From Pseudomonadales bacterium (GTDB lineage: Bacteria > Pseudomonadota > Gammaproteobacteria > Pseudomonadales > Azotimanducaceae), in assembly GCA_021295895.1 (NCBI GenBank), contig JAGWBM010000013.1:1-63110 (forward strand): a DNA stretch of 63,110 nt, read 5' to 3'. Numbering within the stretch: the stretch's first letter is position 1; every line of letters starts with the position of its first letter. The notes under the pieces are model-generated. The model searched no databases. It saw only the letters and a program-made list of their open reading frames with translations, and was not told where the DNA came from. Of this stretch, positions 47,797 to 60,295 are shown piece by piece. Made by a program: the position numbers and the translations under genes.

Positions 47797-48762
47797 ATGA
47801 ACATCACACCAGTCGAAGACAAGGTGTTCGGCGCGACGGTCACCGACGTCGCGCTGGGCAACCTCTCGGATACCGAATTCGCCGACATCAAAGCCGCGTT
47901 CCTGGACTACGGATTCCTCTTCTTCCCCGAGCAGTTCCTGTCGGATGAAGAAAACGTCGCCTTCGGCGAACGCTTCGGCGAACTCGAATTCGGGGGAAAC
48001 CCGATGTCCAACCAGGAGAAACTCGGCGACCGACGCTTTGGCAAGATCTTCGATATCGATACCCAGCGCATGCGCAGCAATGTCGGCAACGAGGCCTGGC
48101 ATACCGACTCGACCTACAAGCCAATCAGCAGCAAGTGCGGCATGTTGTCCGCGGTTGCGGTTCCCAGCACGGGCGGCGAGACGTCCCTTGGCGACCTGCG
48201 CGCCGGCTACGCGGCCCTGGACGAGGCGACCCGGGATCGCATCGAAGGTTTGAGTGCCTACCATTCGACGCAGTATTCGCAGGCCAACGACGTCGGCGAC
48301 TTCCCGTCCCAGAATCCGAACGGCATCTACCACGGCGAGGCTTATCTACGACCCCTGGTGAAAGTGCACCCGGAGACGGGGGTCAAGAACCTGTTCGTCG
48401 GTCGACACGCATTCGGCATACCGGGGCTCGAACGCAGCGAGAGCAAACGGCTGATCAAGTCGCTCGTGGAATTCGTCGTATCCGACCCGTCGCGGGTCTA
48501 CACCCACCGCTGGCGTCCCGGCGATACCCTGTTCTGGGACAACCGCGCAATCCTGCACCGGGCCCATTCCTACGACTACGCGGAGCCGCGGGTGCTGATC
48601 GGGACGCGAGTCGCCGGGGAGCCGGAGAGCGAACTCGCGTACTACCCCTCGGATTCCGAGGCCGAGTCCGGTCGTCAAGCCCTCAAGGCGGAACTGGACT
48701 TGCTGCGTCGGGAAACCGCCGACCGACGATACGGGGGAACCACCGCCACCCGGGTCGCGTAG
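47797..48762 (+). CDS. TauD/TfdA family 2-oxoglutarate dioxygenase
   Basis: A 321-residue Fe(II)/2-oxoglutarate oxygenase. Iron ligands HxD in EAWHTDSTYKPISSKCGML and the distal His in AILHRAHSYDYAEPRVLIGT, with the 2-oxoglutarate Arg in the same block. Other family parts: LDYGFLFFPEQFLSDEENVA, STGGETSLGDLRAGYAAL and YTHRWRPGDTLFWDNR. Substrate unknown (taurine, 2,4-D-like acids and others in the family). The stop TAG 48760-48762 is followed by GGGACGGCC, a REP-like head. Confidence 0.9.
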   Translation: MNITPVEDKVFGATVTDVALGNLSDTEFADIKAAFLDYGFLFFPEQFLSDEENVAFGERFGELEFGGNPMSNQEKLGDRRFGKIFDIDTQRMRSNVGNEAWHTDSTYKPISSKCGMLSAVAVPSTGGETSLGDLRAGYAALDEATRDRIEGLSAYHSTQYSQANDVGDFPSQNPNGIYHGEAYLRPLVKVHPETGVKNLFVGRHAFGIPGLERSESKRLIKSLVEFVVSDPSRVYTHRWRPGDTLFWDNRAILHRAHSYDYAEPRVLIGTRVAGEPESELAYYPSDSEAESGRQALKAELDLLRRETADRRYGGTTATRVA

Positions 48763-48915
48763 GGGACGGCCTCGGCCGGTTGGGACTGCGACCAGACGGC
48801 GATCCAAGCACGCGGTCTGACGGCGTTCCGTCCCGCGTCGAACGCCATGCGCATAACGCTGGGCGCGGGGGCAAGCCGACCGTGACCCGCACGGTGGCCC
48901 TCGGGTTAGCGCTGA

Positions 48916-49389
48916 TCAGATGTGCCGAACCGTGTCGACCTCGTACTCCCTCGTGCCTTGCGGCGTCTCTACAACCAGCGAGTCGCCCTCGGCCTTGCCA
49001 ATCATCGCCCGTGCCAATGGCGACATGATCGAGATCTTGTTCTCCTTGATATCCGCCTCGTCCTCGCCGACGATCTTGTAGCGGACCTCGTCGTCGGTGT
49101 CCAAGTCGACCAAAGTGACCGTTGCGCCGAATACGACCTTGCCGGTCGGCGGAATCCTGCCGATGTCGATGATCTGGGCATCGCCGAGCCATGATTCGAT
49201 TAGCCGGATGCGCGCCTCCGTCAATCCCTGCTGATCCTTCGCGGCGTGGTATTCCGCGTTCTCGCGCAGGTCGCCGTGTTCGCGCGCCTCGGCGATCGCC
49301 TTGACGATCCTCGGTCGCACGACCTTCTTCAAGTGCGTCAATTCCTCGCGCAGTTTCTCGGCACCTTCGACGGTCATGGGTGTCGGCAT
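48916..49389 (-). CDS. greA: Transcription elongation factor GreA
   Basis: A 157-residue factor that stimulates RNA cleavage by backtracked RNA polymerase. The coiled-coil N-terminus has [40 protein letters not shown] with the tip acidic residues, and the C-terminal [19 protein letters not shown] 49389 has GGAAG at good spacing; TTG 49395 is possible. It follows carB as in Pseudomonas, but the downstream yhbY-rlmE genes are absent. The 253-nt spacer toward carB holds nothing recognisable. Confidence 0.96.
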   Translation of the reverse strand: MPTPMTVEGAEKLREELTHLKKVVRPRIVKAIAEAREHGDLRENAEYHAAKDQQGLTEARIRLIESWLGDAQIIDIGRIPPTGKVVFGATVTLVDLDTDDEVRYKIVGEDEADIKENKISIMSPLARAMIGKAEGDSLVVETPQGTREYEVDTVRHI

Positions 49390-49642
49390 GGTCAAACTTC
49401 CGCTAAACGACTTCAGGGAGACCAGGGGCGAGGTACGCGTTCAGCGGACGACGCGTGGACATCCAACTGGCCGGTCAAAAAACGGGGTGTAGCACACTTT
49501 GTAACCGAGCGCACTCGTGGGCCGCAGGGCGCCGACCACTCCGACGACCCCTTAGGCGGCGACTCGGCGCAGGATCGCCATCCCCGCCGCGGCGTGGCGT
49601 GGATGGTCTACGAGGCCCGTGTCGAGCAGTATGGCGCCGTCG

Positions 49643-52893
<3,251 letters not shown>

Positions 52894-52894
<1 letters not shown>

Positions 52895-54051
52895 CAGACG
52901 TGCCCCTGGCGTGCCTCGGGCGACCGCGACGCCGGCGCGTCGCGGATCATCCCGACGAAGCGGTCGAACAGGTAGCCGCAGTCATGCGGGCCGGGGCTCG
53001 CCTCCGGGTGCCCTTGGAAGCCGAAGGCGGGCATGTCCGTACAGCGGATGCCTTGCACCGTGCCATCGAACAATGACCGATGGGAAACCACGACGTTGTT
53101 CGGGAGCGATTCGCCATCCACGGCGAATCCGTGGTTCTGGCTGGTGATGACTACCGCGCCACTCGATGTGTCCTTCACCGGGTGGTTGGCACCATGATGT
53201 CCGAACGGCATCTTCACCGTTCGGCCGCCGCAGGCGAGCGCCAGCAACTGGTGGCCAAGGCAAATGCCGAACACCGGCAAACCTTCGCCGAGCACTTCGC
53301 GGATTGCCGCGACGGCGTAGTCGCAGGGTTCCGGATCGCCGGGCCCGTTGGACAGGAAAACGCCATCCGGCGACAGGGCGAGGGTTTCCTCGGCCGACGT
53401 TTCCGCGGGAACGACGGTCACCTTGCAGCCCCGGTCCACCAGCATTCGCAGGATATTGCGTTTCACGCCGAAGTCGTAGGCGACGACATGTTGGCCTTCT
53501 TGCCCGTTCGCGGTGCCGTAGCCCCTCCCCAACGACCAGCCGCCGCCGTCCCAAGCACCAACGTCGGACCGGGTAACGACCTTCGCCAAATCCATACCCG
53601 CCAGACCGGGAAACGAACGGGCCTGGGCCAAGGCCGCATCCGGGTCGACATTCCCGGTCGCGATGCACCCCGCCATCGCGCCCTTCTCCCGGATCAGCCG
53701 CGTCAGACGGCGCGTGTCCAAGTCCGCGATGGCCACGATACCCGCGTCGCGCAGGTATTGCGGCAACGGCACCTCGGCCCGCCAATTCGAGTGTGTGGTG
53801 GGACAGTCCCGGATCACCAAGCCCGCCGCCCAGACCCGGGTCGACTCCGTGTCCTCGACGTTGACGCCGGTATTGCCGATGTGGGGATAGGTCAGCGTCA
53901 CGATCTGCCGCGCATACGAGGGATCCGTGAGGATCTCCTGGTAACCGGTCATCGCGGTGTTGAACACCACTTCACCAACGGCGGTACCGGGCGCACCGAT
54001 GGCAACGCCGCGGAAGAGGCTCCCGTCCTCCAGCATCAATAGCGCGGTCAT
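52894..54051 (-). CDS. carA: Carbamoyl-phosphate synthase small subunit (glutaminase)
   Basis: A 385-residue class I glutamine amidotransferase subunit. N-terminal domain [20 protein letters not shown] and [20 protein letters not shown]; the amidotransferase nucleophile is the Cys in [15 protein letters not shown], with His and Glu in [18 protein letters not shown] 54051 (MTALLML) fits the family start; the longer frame enters the leader terminator region. A terminator-like hairpin lies 50 nt upstream. dapB, the usual upstream gene, is 4.2 kb away. Confidence 0.97.
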
Positions 54052-54100
54052 GCCCTTCCTACCCGACACGCTTCGGCGCGGGCGGCACCCTCCAAATCGC

Positions 54101-54127
54101 AAAAAAGCCGCAGCACTGCCGCGGCTT
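54101..54127 (-). terminator. Intrinsic terminator or attenuator in the carA leader
   Basis: On the minus strand AAGCCGC-GGCAGTGCT-GCGGCTT is followed by TTTT. It lies 50-76 nt before the carA ATG and about 150 nt after the GPP34 stop. It could end the upstream gene or attenuate carAB; the two cannot be told apart here. Confidence 0.7.
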
Positions 54128-54279
54128 CAGCCCGGACGGGAACGTAACGCGGCCAAGCGGCAGCGCGGTAGACAACCGAGAAGAAAACTTAGCAGCCCTG
54201 AGCTAGGGAACCTGAGCGGCGATTCTAGCAGACTGGCTGCGTGTCGGTGCACGACCCAGTTCGATCCGCGATGGGTCTC

Positions 54280-54984
54280 CTACACCTGAAGCGCGGCCTG
54301 CTGCTGCAACACGGCGACCGACAACTCGATGTCGCTGATCGCCTGGGTCATGGCTTGGCCGATCAGGTCGAGCTTGCGAACCTGTTCGATACGCGATGCG
54401 GCTTGTTCGTGTTCGCGCCGGGACAGCAACTCCTTCAGGATGCCGCAGGCGTCCGCCAGACAGATGATCACGACGTCACGAGGTTCGGGTATGTCGTCGC
54501 TGAACAGGACGCCCATGATCCTCAACTTCACTTCGCGCTCGGCGCGGCCATCGACGACCGGATAGCGGCGTGATCGGAACACCCAGAGGAAACGGTCTTC
54601 ACGGCGCTCCAGGATGCCGCGTTCGATCAGCCGTCCAAGCGCCCGCTCCCGGATTTCCTCCGCGTATCCAGCGGTACGTTCCACCCAAAAACGGGCATCG
54701 CGCCGGTCCTCCGACTTGGCGATGTCGGCAAGCGTCGTGTCGAGCAGCGGATCGCCGGTTGGCGCATCGTCTATGAGAAGGAGGTGGGTGAGGTCGGTAT
54801 CTATCCGGTTCAGGAGCGCGAGATCCATGAGCACGCCGCCCGCGAGGGCGTAGTCCAGTGACCACCCGGGAACGCGCGCGAACTTCCCCTCGTGGTCGTG
54901 GAGGAGCAGCAGCATGATCTCCTCCGCGAATCGCAACGCCCCGTTGCCGTGTTCAGCCGTGTCCACGCTGCTCACCCGTCCCAC
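54280..54984 (-). CDS. GPP34 (Golgi phosphoprotein 3-like) family protein
   Basis: A 234-residue protein with the GPP34 pattern: ALRFAEEIMLLLLHDHEGKF, SLDYALAGGVLMDLALLNRI, ALGRLIERGILERREDRFLW and IICLADACGILKELLS. Eukaryotic GOLPH3 binds phosphatidylinositol-4-phosphate; bacterial homologues are known mostly from actinobacteria and have no agreed role. The start is GTG 54984, with other GTG codons close by. Its presence between carA and dapB marks an insertion. Soluble or peripherally membrane-bound. Confidence 0.8.
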   Translation of the reverse strand: MGRVSSVDTAEHGNGALRFAEEIMLLLLHDHEGKFARVPGWSLDYALAGGVLMDLALLNRIDTDLTHLLLIDDAPTGDPLLDTTLADIAKSEDRRDARFWVERTAGYAEEIRERALGRLIERGILERREDRFLWVFRSRRYPVVDGRAEREVKLRIMGVLFSDDIPEPRDVVIICLADACGILKELLSRREHEQAASRIEQVRKLDLIGQAMTQAISDIELSVAVLQQQAALQV

Positions 54985-55291
54985 CGCGATTCCTGCCGAG
55001 TGTAGCGGACATTAGCCGTTGCTGCGCAATTCGTCGGCATCCGGGTTGGGCCAGGGTGTCGCGCCTTTCTCCCGCGACGAGCCGCCGCCCTGCGCCGGTC
55101 ACGACATGTTCGATGGCTTCCGCCTGGTCGGGGCGAAACGCCGCGCTCAGGTTTCCAACGCCGGCGCGCAACAACGCGAGAGCACGGTTTCGATCAAACG
55201 TCGGCATTGGAAATCGCGACTACTAGGAGATCTCGCCGTCGACCGGTCGGCCGGTCGTTCGGCGTTGTGCGTTCGCTACCCGCCCGTAGGT
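54985..55291. other. Spacer between GPP34 and PP2C genes
   Basis: 307 nt without a supported gene. Contains a small palindromic patch ACCGGTCGGCCGGT near 55237-55252. It probably carries the GPP34 promoter on the minus strand. Confidence 0.35.
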
Positions 55292-56161
55292 CTAAACACC
55301 GCCCAGAACCTCCCGTTCGGGCGCATCGGATACCGGAACGTATTCCTCGGCCCGAGTGCTATGGCGCATCGGTGTACGCAACGCGATAGCCGTGGTGTTG
55401 TCTGCCGCGGCACCTGCGGTGAGAACGGACTCGACACGCGAGAGGAAATCTCGGGGATTCATGTGACCGAACGCCTCGCGCCACGCCGCCGGCATCCGCG
55501 CCTGTCCCCGCGCCGTCCGCCGATCCGTCCAGCCACCGGGCGTACCCCTGTGCTCGAGAACATCCATCCCGTCGCTCCCCACGAATATCAGTCTGCCTGG
55601 CGACACGGCGAGAGGGCCGGGGTGCAGGTCGATCTCGGTCACGCAGAATTTCGCCTCGATCGACCCGGCCCGAAAAGGCCCTGCCTTGGCAATCAAGCCG
55701 GAATCCACGCGATTGCCCTCACCGTGCCGACCGTTCACTCGGATCGGTGCGTATTCGCCGAGCACGTCGCTCATCCAAATGCCGCTGTCGCCCACGCTCA
55801 GCCAGCGCATTCCGTCCGGGTCTGCCCAGACCGCCGCCAGCGTCGTCGCCATGCCGTCCTCGCCATCTCCCCGGGCCAACGCTTCCGCCATGGCATCAAG
55901 TGCGCCGCGCAGACCGTCCATGAGCCGGACCGCCCAGCGCAGGTTGTTCTCCGATTCGTCCGGCGGCACACCGAACCCCCTCTCGAATCCGAGGATGGCG
56001 GACATCGACGCGACGTCTCCCGCCGGCTCGCCTCCCATGCCGTCGGCAACGACGAGCAGTCGCCCGCCACCATGACGGACATGAAGAGCCGCATCCTCCT
56101 GCCGCCTTCTGGGACCCAGGATCTGAAAGGCGGCGACATCCGCCATAGGTATCGTCGACAC
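55292..56161 (-). CDS. PP2C-type serine/threonine phosphatase
   Basis: A 289-residue metal-dependent phosphatase: RRRQEDAALHVRHGG (first motif), LLVVADGMGGEPAGDVASMS (metal-binding Asp), DGMATTLAAVWADPDG, MRWLSVGDSGIWM, VGSDGMDVL and AADNTTAIAL (last metal Asp). No kinase partner is in the window. GTG 56161 has AGAGG 8 nt upstream and lies 12 nt after the stop of the ligase gene, so the two are co-transcribed; ATG 56146 is the next choice. The C-terminus SDAPEREVLGGV is extra. Confidence 0.85.
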   Translation of the reverse strand: MSTIPMADVAAFQILGPRRRQEDAALHVRHGGGRLLVVADGMGGEPAGDVASMSAILGFERGFGVPPDESENNLRWAVRLMDGLRGALDAMAEALARGDGEDGMATTLAAVWADPDGMRWLSVGDSGIWMSDVLGEYAPIRVNGRHGEGNRVDSGLIAKAGPFRAGSIEAKFCVTEIDLHPGPLAVSPGRLIFVGSDGMDVLEHRGTPGGWTDRRTARGQARMPAAWREAFGHMNPRDFLSRVESVLTAGAAADNTTAIALRTPMRHSTRAEEYVPVSDAPEREVLGGV

Positions 56162-56172
56162 GGGTACAACCT

Positions 56173-57372
56173 CTAAGTGGATCGGTGGGAATCGCTTCGT
56201 TCCGCATCGTCGGAACAAACGACATTACTGACTCCCTGCCGAGTCTCGGCAATCACAAGATCAACTACCGACCGAAGAGCTTCCTCGTCCGTGTCCCCCT
56301 CCAGCCGGCGCAGGCGGTAGTGATCGACCTGGCGGTCCGCGCCGCTCCCGTCGCTGATGATCGTATGCACATGGCGCAACTCCGCCGCGCATCCCAAGGC
56401 GTCGGCGTCGTCGCGGAGTTCCTCAACGAGCCGCTCCGCCTCGTCGGCGATGTCCACGCGTCCGCCGCCACGCATGTCGCCGAAGAATGCCAGCACGCCG
56501 TAGCGCTGGGCGAGCCAACGATTTTCGCCGATGAGTTCCGTCGGGGGTTCCGGTGGCAGTTCGCCCGCCGCGTCCTGCCGCAACAGCCATCGGATCAAGC
56601 AGGCGTAGAGCGCAACGATACTCACCGCATCGTCGATGTGCGTACAGGTGTCGCAGATCCGCATTTCCACCGTGGGATAGGCCTTGGACGGGCGGATGTC
56701 CCACCAAAGCTCGCTGGCGTGCTCGATGAACGCCATCCGCTTGTATTCGCGAACCAAGTTCTCGTACTCGGCTTCGGACCAAAGAGCCTGGGGAAGCCCG
56801 GTGCGGTGCAGCGCGCCGAACAGGTTCATGCGCTGCGACTTGAAGCCGGTCTGGCGACCCACGAAGAACGGCGACGAGGTCGACAACGCGTGCAAGAGGG
56901 GTAGGTAGCGCCGGATGGCGGTCATGACGCGGATCCGCGAGTCGGCGTCCCCGAACCCTGCGTGCACGTGCATGCCGCCGGCGACAAAGCGCCTCAAGCT
57001 GTCCTGGAAGGAAACCGCGAAGCGTTCATAGCGTTCCTTCGGCGTCGTCAGCTGGGTGTCCCATGCAGCGAACGGATGCGTCGACGCCGCCATCACCGCG
57101 GCACCATGCCTAGCCGCAGCGTCGATCACCAGCGCCCGGGTCTCGAGCAACGCTTCCCGTACTTCGGCAACCGAGTCACAAACCCGGGAGTTGGTTTCGA
57201 TCTGCGCACGTAGAAACTCGGGCACGACCTTGTGGGGTGCCGCCCGCGCCTGGCATTCGGCAATGATCTCCGGGTCTGGGTCCCGAACGAGGTCGCGACT
57301 CTCGGGATCGACCAGGAAGAGTTCCTCCTCGACACCGAGCGTGATGGGAACCGTATCGTCTTCGCGAGTCAT
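56173..57372 (-). CDS. Carboxylate-amine ligase (YbdK/GCS2 family)
   Basis: A 399-residue glutamate-cysteine-ligase-like protein of the GCS2/YbdK family: TLGVEEELFLVDPESRDLVR, the block FLRAQIETNSRVCDSVAEVR, MHVHAGFGDADSRIRVMTAI, RRYLPLLHALSTSSPFFVGR and PTVEMRICDTCTHIDDAVSI. YbdK has weak ligase activity in E. coli. Here a ligase or peptide-amine role is likely but the substrate is unknown. ATG 57372 has AGGAG 7 nt upstream. It is directly followed by the PP2C gene. Confidence 0.88.
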   Translation of the reverse strand: MTREDDTVPITLGVEEELFLVDPESRDLVRDPDPEIIAECQARAAPHKVVPEFLRAQIETNSRVCDSVAEVREALLETRALVIDAAARHGAAVMAASTHPFAAWDTQLTTPKERYERFAVSFQDSLRRFVAGGMHVHAGFGDADSRIRVMTAIRRYLPLLHALSTSSPFFVGRQTGFKSQRMNLFGALHRTGLPQALWSEAEYENLVREYKRMAFIEHASELWWDIRPSKAYPTVEMRICDTCTHIDDAVSIVALYACLIRWLLRQDAAGELPPEPPTELIGENRWLAQRYGVLAFFGDMRGGGRVDIADEAERLVEELRDDADALGCAAELRHVHTIISDGSGADRQVDHYRLRRLEGDTDEEALRSVVDLVIAETRQGVSNVVCSDDAERSDSHRST

Positions 57373-57515
57373 CAAAAGCTCCTGACTGGGCCAACGACTG
57401 GACCGCACGGCACCGCTGAGTCCGATCGAACCCCATCGCCCGGCGGGTCGTGTTCAGTTCGCGTTCAGTTCGACTGCGCTACTAAGGGCAGCGCATCCAT
57501 CATAGGGGAAGCCAA

Positions 57516-58172
57516 ATGACCAAATCGAGAGCCACGGGCCGGTCCGCGCTATGCACGATCGTCTGCATGCTTGGGGCGTTCGCCACGGTGACAACCGAGG
57601 CCCAAAACCTCGGAAAGGCCGAGGAAGGCCGAGCGGTGGTCGGACAGTGCTACGCAAAGTGTATGGACAAGGCGTTTCGGTCGGTCGCGGCCACCCAGGA
57701 GAGGTCCACGAGACTGACCGAACTGATGATCTCCGACGACTTCTTCCTGCTAACCGACGACTCGCAGGACGACTTCATCGCGCTGTACCGGCTCGACGTC
57801 TGCCTGCTCGCGCAGAACCACGTCCGTGGCATCGATGCCTGTTACGCCGGCTGCGTGGACGTCGAACGAGCCTACGGCGTGGGAGGCACCAACGCGCGAA
57901 GTCGGTTCTACCGTCTTCTGCGGGATGACCGCTTGGCGCTCCAAGACGCGGGTCTTTGGCAGGACTACCGCACGTTTCCCGTGTTCGGTTCCTACGAATT
58001 CGAGGACGCCTGCGACCGCCTCTACGAAAACGGCACAGTGGTTGCCGAGGCGCAGGTGTCTCCCGCCCATGCGCCATCGTCCTTGGTCAACCGCCTGATC
58101 CGGCTGGAACCTAGACCGAAACGCAGGCCCGACAGGGATAGTCCGGGTAAGCCGCACCCTGACGGCCCGTAG
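57516..58172 (+). CDS. Secreted Cys-rich protein of unknown function
   Basis: A 218-residue protein with a signal peptide (LCTIVCMLGAFATVTTEA). Mature part has two CYxxC motifs, GQCYAKCMDKAF and IDACYAGCVDVERAY, plus single Cys in LYRLDVCLLAQ and DACDRLY, suggesting disulfides. No family is recognised. The C-terminus is Pro/Arg-rich (RLEPRPKRRPDRDSPGKP). ATG 57516 follows GGGGAAG. Its TAG stop is the head of a REP-like element. Divergent from the ligase gene, convergent with dapB. Confidence 0.65.
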   Translation: MTKSRATGRSALCTIVCMLGAFATVTTEAQNLGKAEEGRAVVGQCYAKCMDKAFRSVAATQERSTRLTELMISDDFFLLTDDSQDDFIALYRLDVCLLAQNHVRGIDACYAGCVDVERAYGVGGTNARSRFYRLLRDDRLALQDAGLWQDYRTFPVFGSYEFEDACDRLYENGTVVAEAQVSPAHAPSSLVNRLIRLEPRPKRRPDRDSPGKPHPDGP

Positions 58173-58290
58173 GGGCGACCCTGGGGCGACCCTTGTGGTC
58201 GCCCGTGCCTGAAATTCGCGCAGCGTCCGGGGCTTGCTGAGCGATCACGCAAGCGATGGGCTCGGGCCGCCGCAAGGGCGTCCCCTACAG
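58169..58290. repeat. Convergent pair of REP-like elements between the secreted-protein gene and dapB
   Basis: The plus-strand element starts GTAGGGGCGACC at 58169 and continues to GGTCGCCC near 58204; its TAG ends the secreted-protein gene. The minus-strand element starts GTAGGGGACGCC at 58288 and its TAG (58287-58285) ends dapB. AATTCGCGCAGCG between them matches the repeat at 39.3 kb. The head-to-head order resembles BIME pairs. Confidence 0.8.
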
Positions 58291-59094
58291 ACCCAGCACC
58301 TCGTCCATGCCGTAGAGTCCCGGGTCTCGGCCCGCAACGAACCGGACAGCCCGGACCGCCCCCGCCGCGAAGTTCTCCCGGCTGCCGGCACGATGTGTGA
58401 TCTCGATGCGCTCGCCGGTTCCGGCAAACGTGACCGTGTGTTCGCCGACGATGTCGCCGCCGCGCAGGCTGTGGAAGCCGATGGTGCGGCGTTCGCGTTC
58501 ACCGGTGATCCCTTCGCGACCGTAGACGGCATCGGAGGCGATGTCTCGATCCAACGTGTCGGCCAGTATTTCGCCCATGCGAACCGCAGTGCCGGACGGG
58601 GCATCGATCTTGTGGCGATGGTGGGCTTCGAATACCTCGACATCGACGTCGTCGCCGAGGGTTCGCGCGGCGAATTCGATTAGTTTGAAGGCGACGTTGA
58701 CGCCCACGCTCATGTTGGGCGCCATGACGATGGGCACTGTAGATGCCGCCTGGCGAATCGCCTCGAGGCCCGCGTCTTCGAAGCCCGTCGTACCGATGAC
58801 CAGCGCTTTGCCGTTGTCCTGGCAGAAATCCAGTTTGTCCAGCGTGGCGGTGGCGACGCTGAAATCGACGAGCACGTCGAAATCGACCAACTCCCCGATG
58901 TTGCCCACGATGGGGACGCCGAGATGCCCCACGCCGGCGAGTTCTCCGGCATCGGCCCCCTTCTCGGATACGTCGGGATGATCCACCGCACCGGTCAGGC
59001 GCAGGTCGTTGGCACCGGTGGCGGCTGAGACCAACATCCGCCCCATGCGCCCCGCGGCACCCGCAACCGCAACGGCGATCGATGCGTCGGTCAT
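58285..59094 (-). CDS. dapB: 4-hydroxy-tetrahydrodipicolinate reductase
   Basis: A 269-residue enzyme of lysine and diaminopimelate synthesis. NAD(P)-binding [72 protein letters not shown] and active-site [20 protein letters not shown], with [19 protein letters not shown] near the end. ATG 59094 overlaps the dnaJ stop in ATGA. The stop TAG is within a REP-like head. carA is no longer adjacent. Confidence 0.97.
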   Translation of the reverse strand: MTDASIAVAVAGAAGRMGRMLVSAATGANDLRLTGAVDHPDVSEKGADAGELAGVGHLGVPIVGNIGELVDFDVLVDFSVATATLDKLDFCQDNGKALVIGTTGFEDAGLEAIRQAASTVPIVMAPNMSVGVNVAFKLIEFAARTLGDDVDVEVFEAHHRHKIDAPSGTAVRMGEILADTLDRDIASDAVYGREGITGERERRTIGFHSLRGGDIVGEHTVTFAGTGERIEITHRAGSRENFAAGAVRAVRFVAGRDPGLYGMDEVLGL

Positions 59095-60218
59095 CGGGTC
59101 AGGCCGTCGAAGAAATTCTTCACGGACTGGAACCAGCTTGTCTCCCTGGGCGAATGGGTGGTGCCGTTGGCTTCGAGGGTGGCCTTAAATTCGCGCAGCA
59201 GGTCCTTTTGTTGCTCGGACAAGCGAACCGGTGTCTCGATCACCATGCGGCACAGGAGATCTCCGGTGGGACCGCCCCGCGCGCTGGGGCTGCCGCGACC
59301 GCGTAGCCGGAACAGCTTCCCGGTTTGGGTCTCCGGGGGAACCTTGAGCTTGACGCGACCGTCCAGGGTCGGGACGTCGATTTCGCCGCCGAGCACCGCG
59401 TCGACGAACGACAGCGGCACGTCGCAGTAGAGGTTCGTGCCATCGCGCTCGAAGATCGGATGTTCGGCGACGCCGAACTGCACGTAAAGGTCGCCCGGCG
59501 GCCCGCCGTGCAGGCCCGCATCACCCTTGCCGGTCAGACGCAGGCGGTCCCCGTCGTCGATGCCCGGGGGCACTTTCACGGACAGCGTTTCGCGGCGCTC
59601 GACACGTCCACCGCCGTTGCACGCACGACACGGATCCTTGATGACCTTGCCGGCGCCGCGACAGCGCGGACAGGTCTGCTGGAACGCCATAAAACCTTGC
59701 GAGACCCGAAGCTGGCCGGTGCCACCGCATGACGGGCAATCGACCGGCGAAGTTCCCGCCGTGGCACCCGTACCGTCGCAGTCGTCGCACATGTGCAGGG
59801 ACGGCACGCGAATCTCGACGGTGTCGCCGGCCACGGCTTGCTCGAGGGTAATTTCCAGCGAATAGCGAAGGTCGCCGCCTCGCTGGACGGAACTGCGTGA
59901 GCGCCCACGCCCGGCCGAGAACAGGTCGCCGAAGACATCGCTGAAGATGTCGCTGAAGTTGCCCGAGAAGCCGTCGAAACCACTGGCCATGCCCTCAACG
60001 CCGGCATGGCCATAGCGGTCGTAGCGCTCCCGTTTCTCCTTGTCGGCGAGGATCTCGTAGGCTTCGGTGGCTTCCTTGAAACGCTCCTCCGCGTCGGCGT
60101 CGTCCGGGTTCCGGTCCGGGTGGTATCTCATGGCCAGGCGGCGGTACGCCTTCTTGACGTCCGCCTCCAAGGCACCGTGATCGACGCCCAGGACTTCGTA
60201 GTAGTCGCGCTTGGCCAT
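59091..60218 (-). CDS. dnaJ: Chaperone protein DnaJ
   Basis: A 375-residue Hsp40 co-chaperone stimulating DnaK ATPase. J domain [20 protein letters not shown] with HPD in [15 protein letters not shown]; Gly/Phe region [20 protein letters not shown]; four zinc-finger repeats [24 protein letters not shown] and CRACNGGG; C-terminal substrate-binding domains ([20 protein letters not shown]). The start ATG 60218 and length are normal. It overlaps dapB by 4 nt. Confidence 0.98.
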   Translation of the reverse strand: MAKRDYYEVLGVDHGALEADVKKAYRRLAMRYHPDRNPDDADAEERFKEATEAYEILADKEKRERYDRYGHAGVEGMASGFDGFSGNFSDIFSDVFGDLFSAGRGRSRSSVQRGGDLRYSLEITLEQAVAGDTVEIRVPSLHMCDDCDGTGATAGTSPVDCPSCGGTGQLRVSQGFMAFQQTCPRCRGAGKVIKDPCRACNGGGRVERRETLSVKVPPGIDDGDRLRLTGKGDAGLHGGPPGDLYVQFGVAEHPIFERDGTNLYCDVPLSFVDAVLGGEIDVPTLDGRVKLKVPPETQTGKLFRLRGRGSPSARGGPTGDLLCRMVIETPVRLSEQQKDLLREFKATLEANGTTHSPRETSWFQSVKNFFDGLTR

Positions 60219-60295
60219 CTTAAGCGTTCGCCTCGCGGTTTCTTGTCCCGCAATACCCGCGTTGGGGCTGCGGAGTTGTAGCTATCGGCCGTTCC

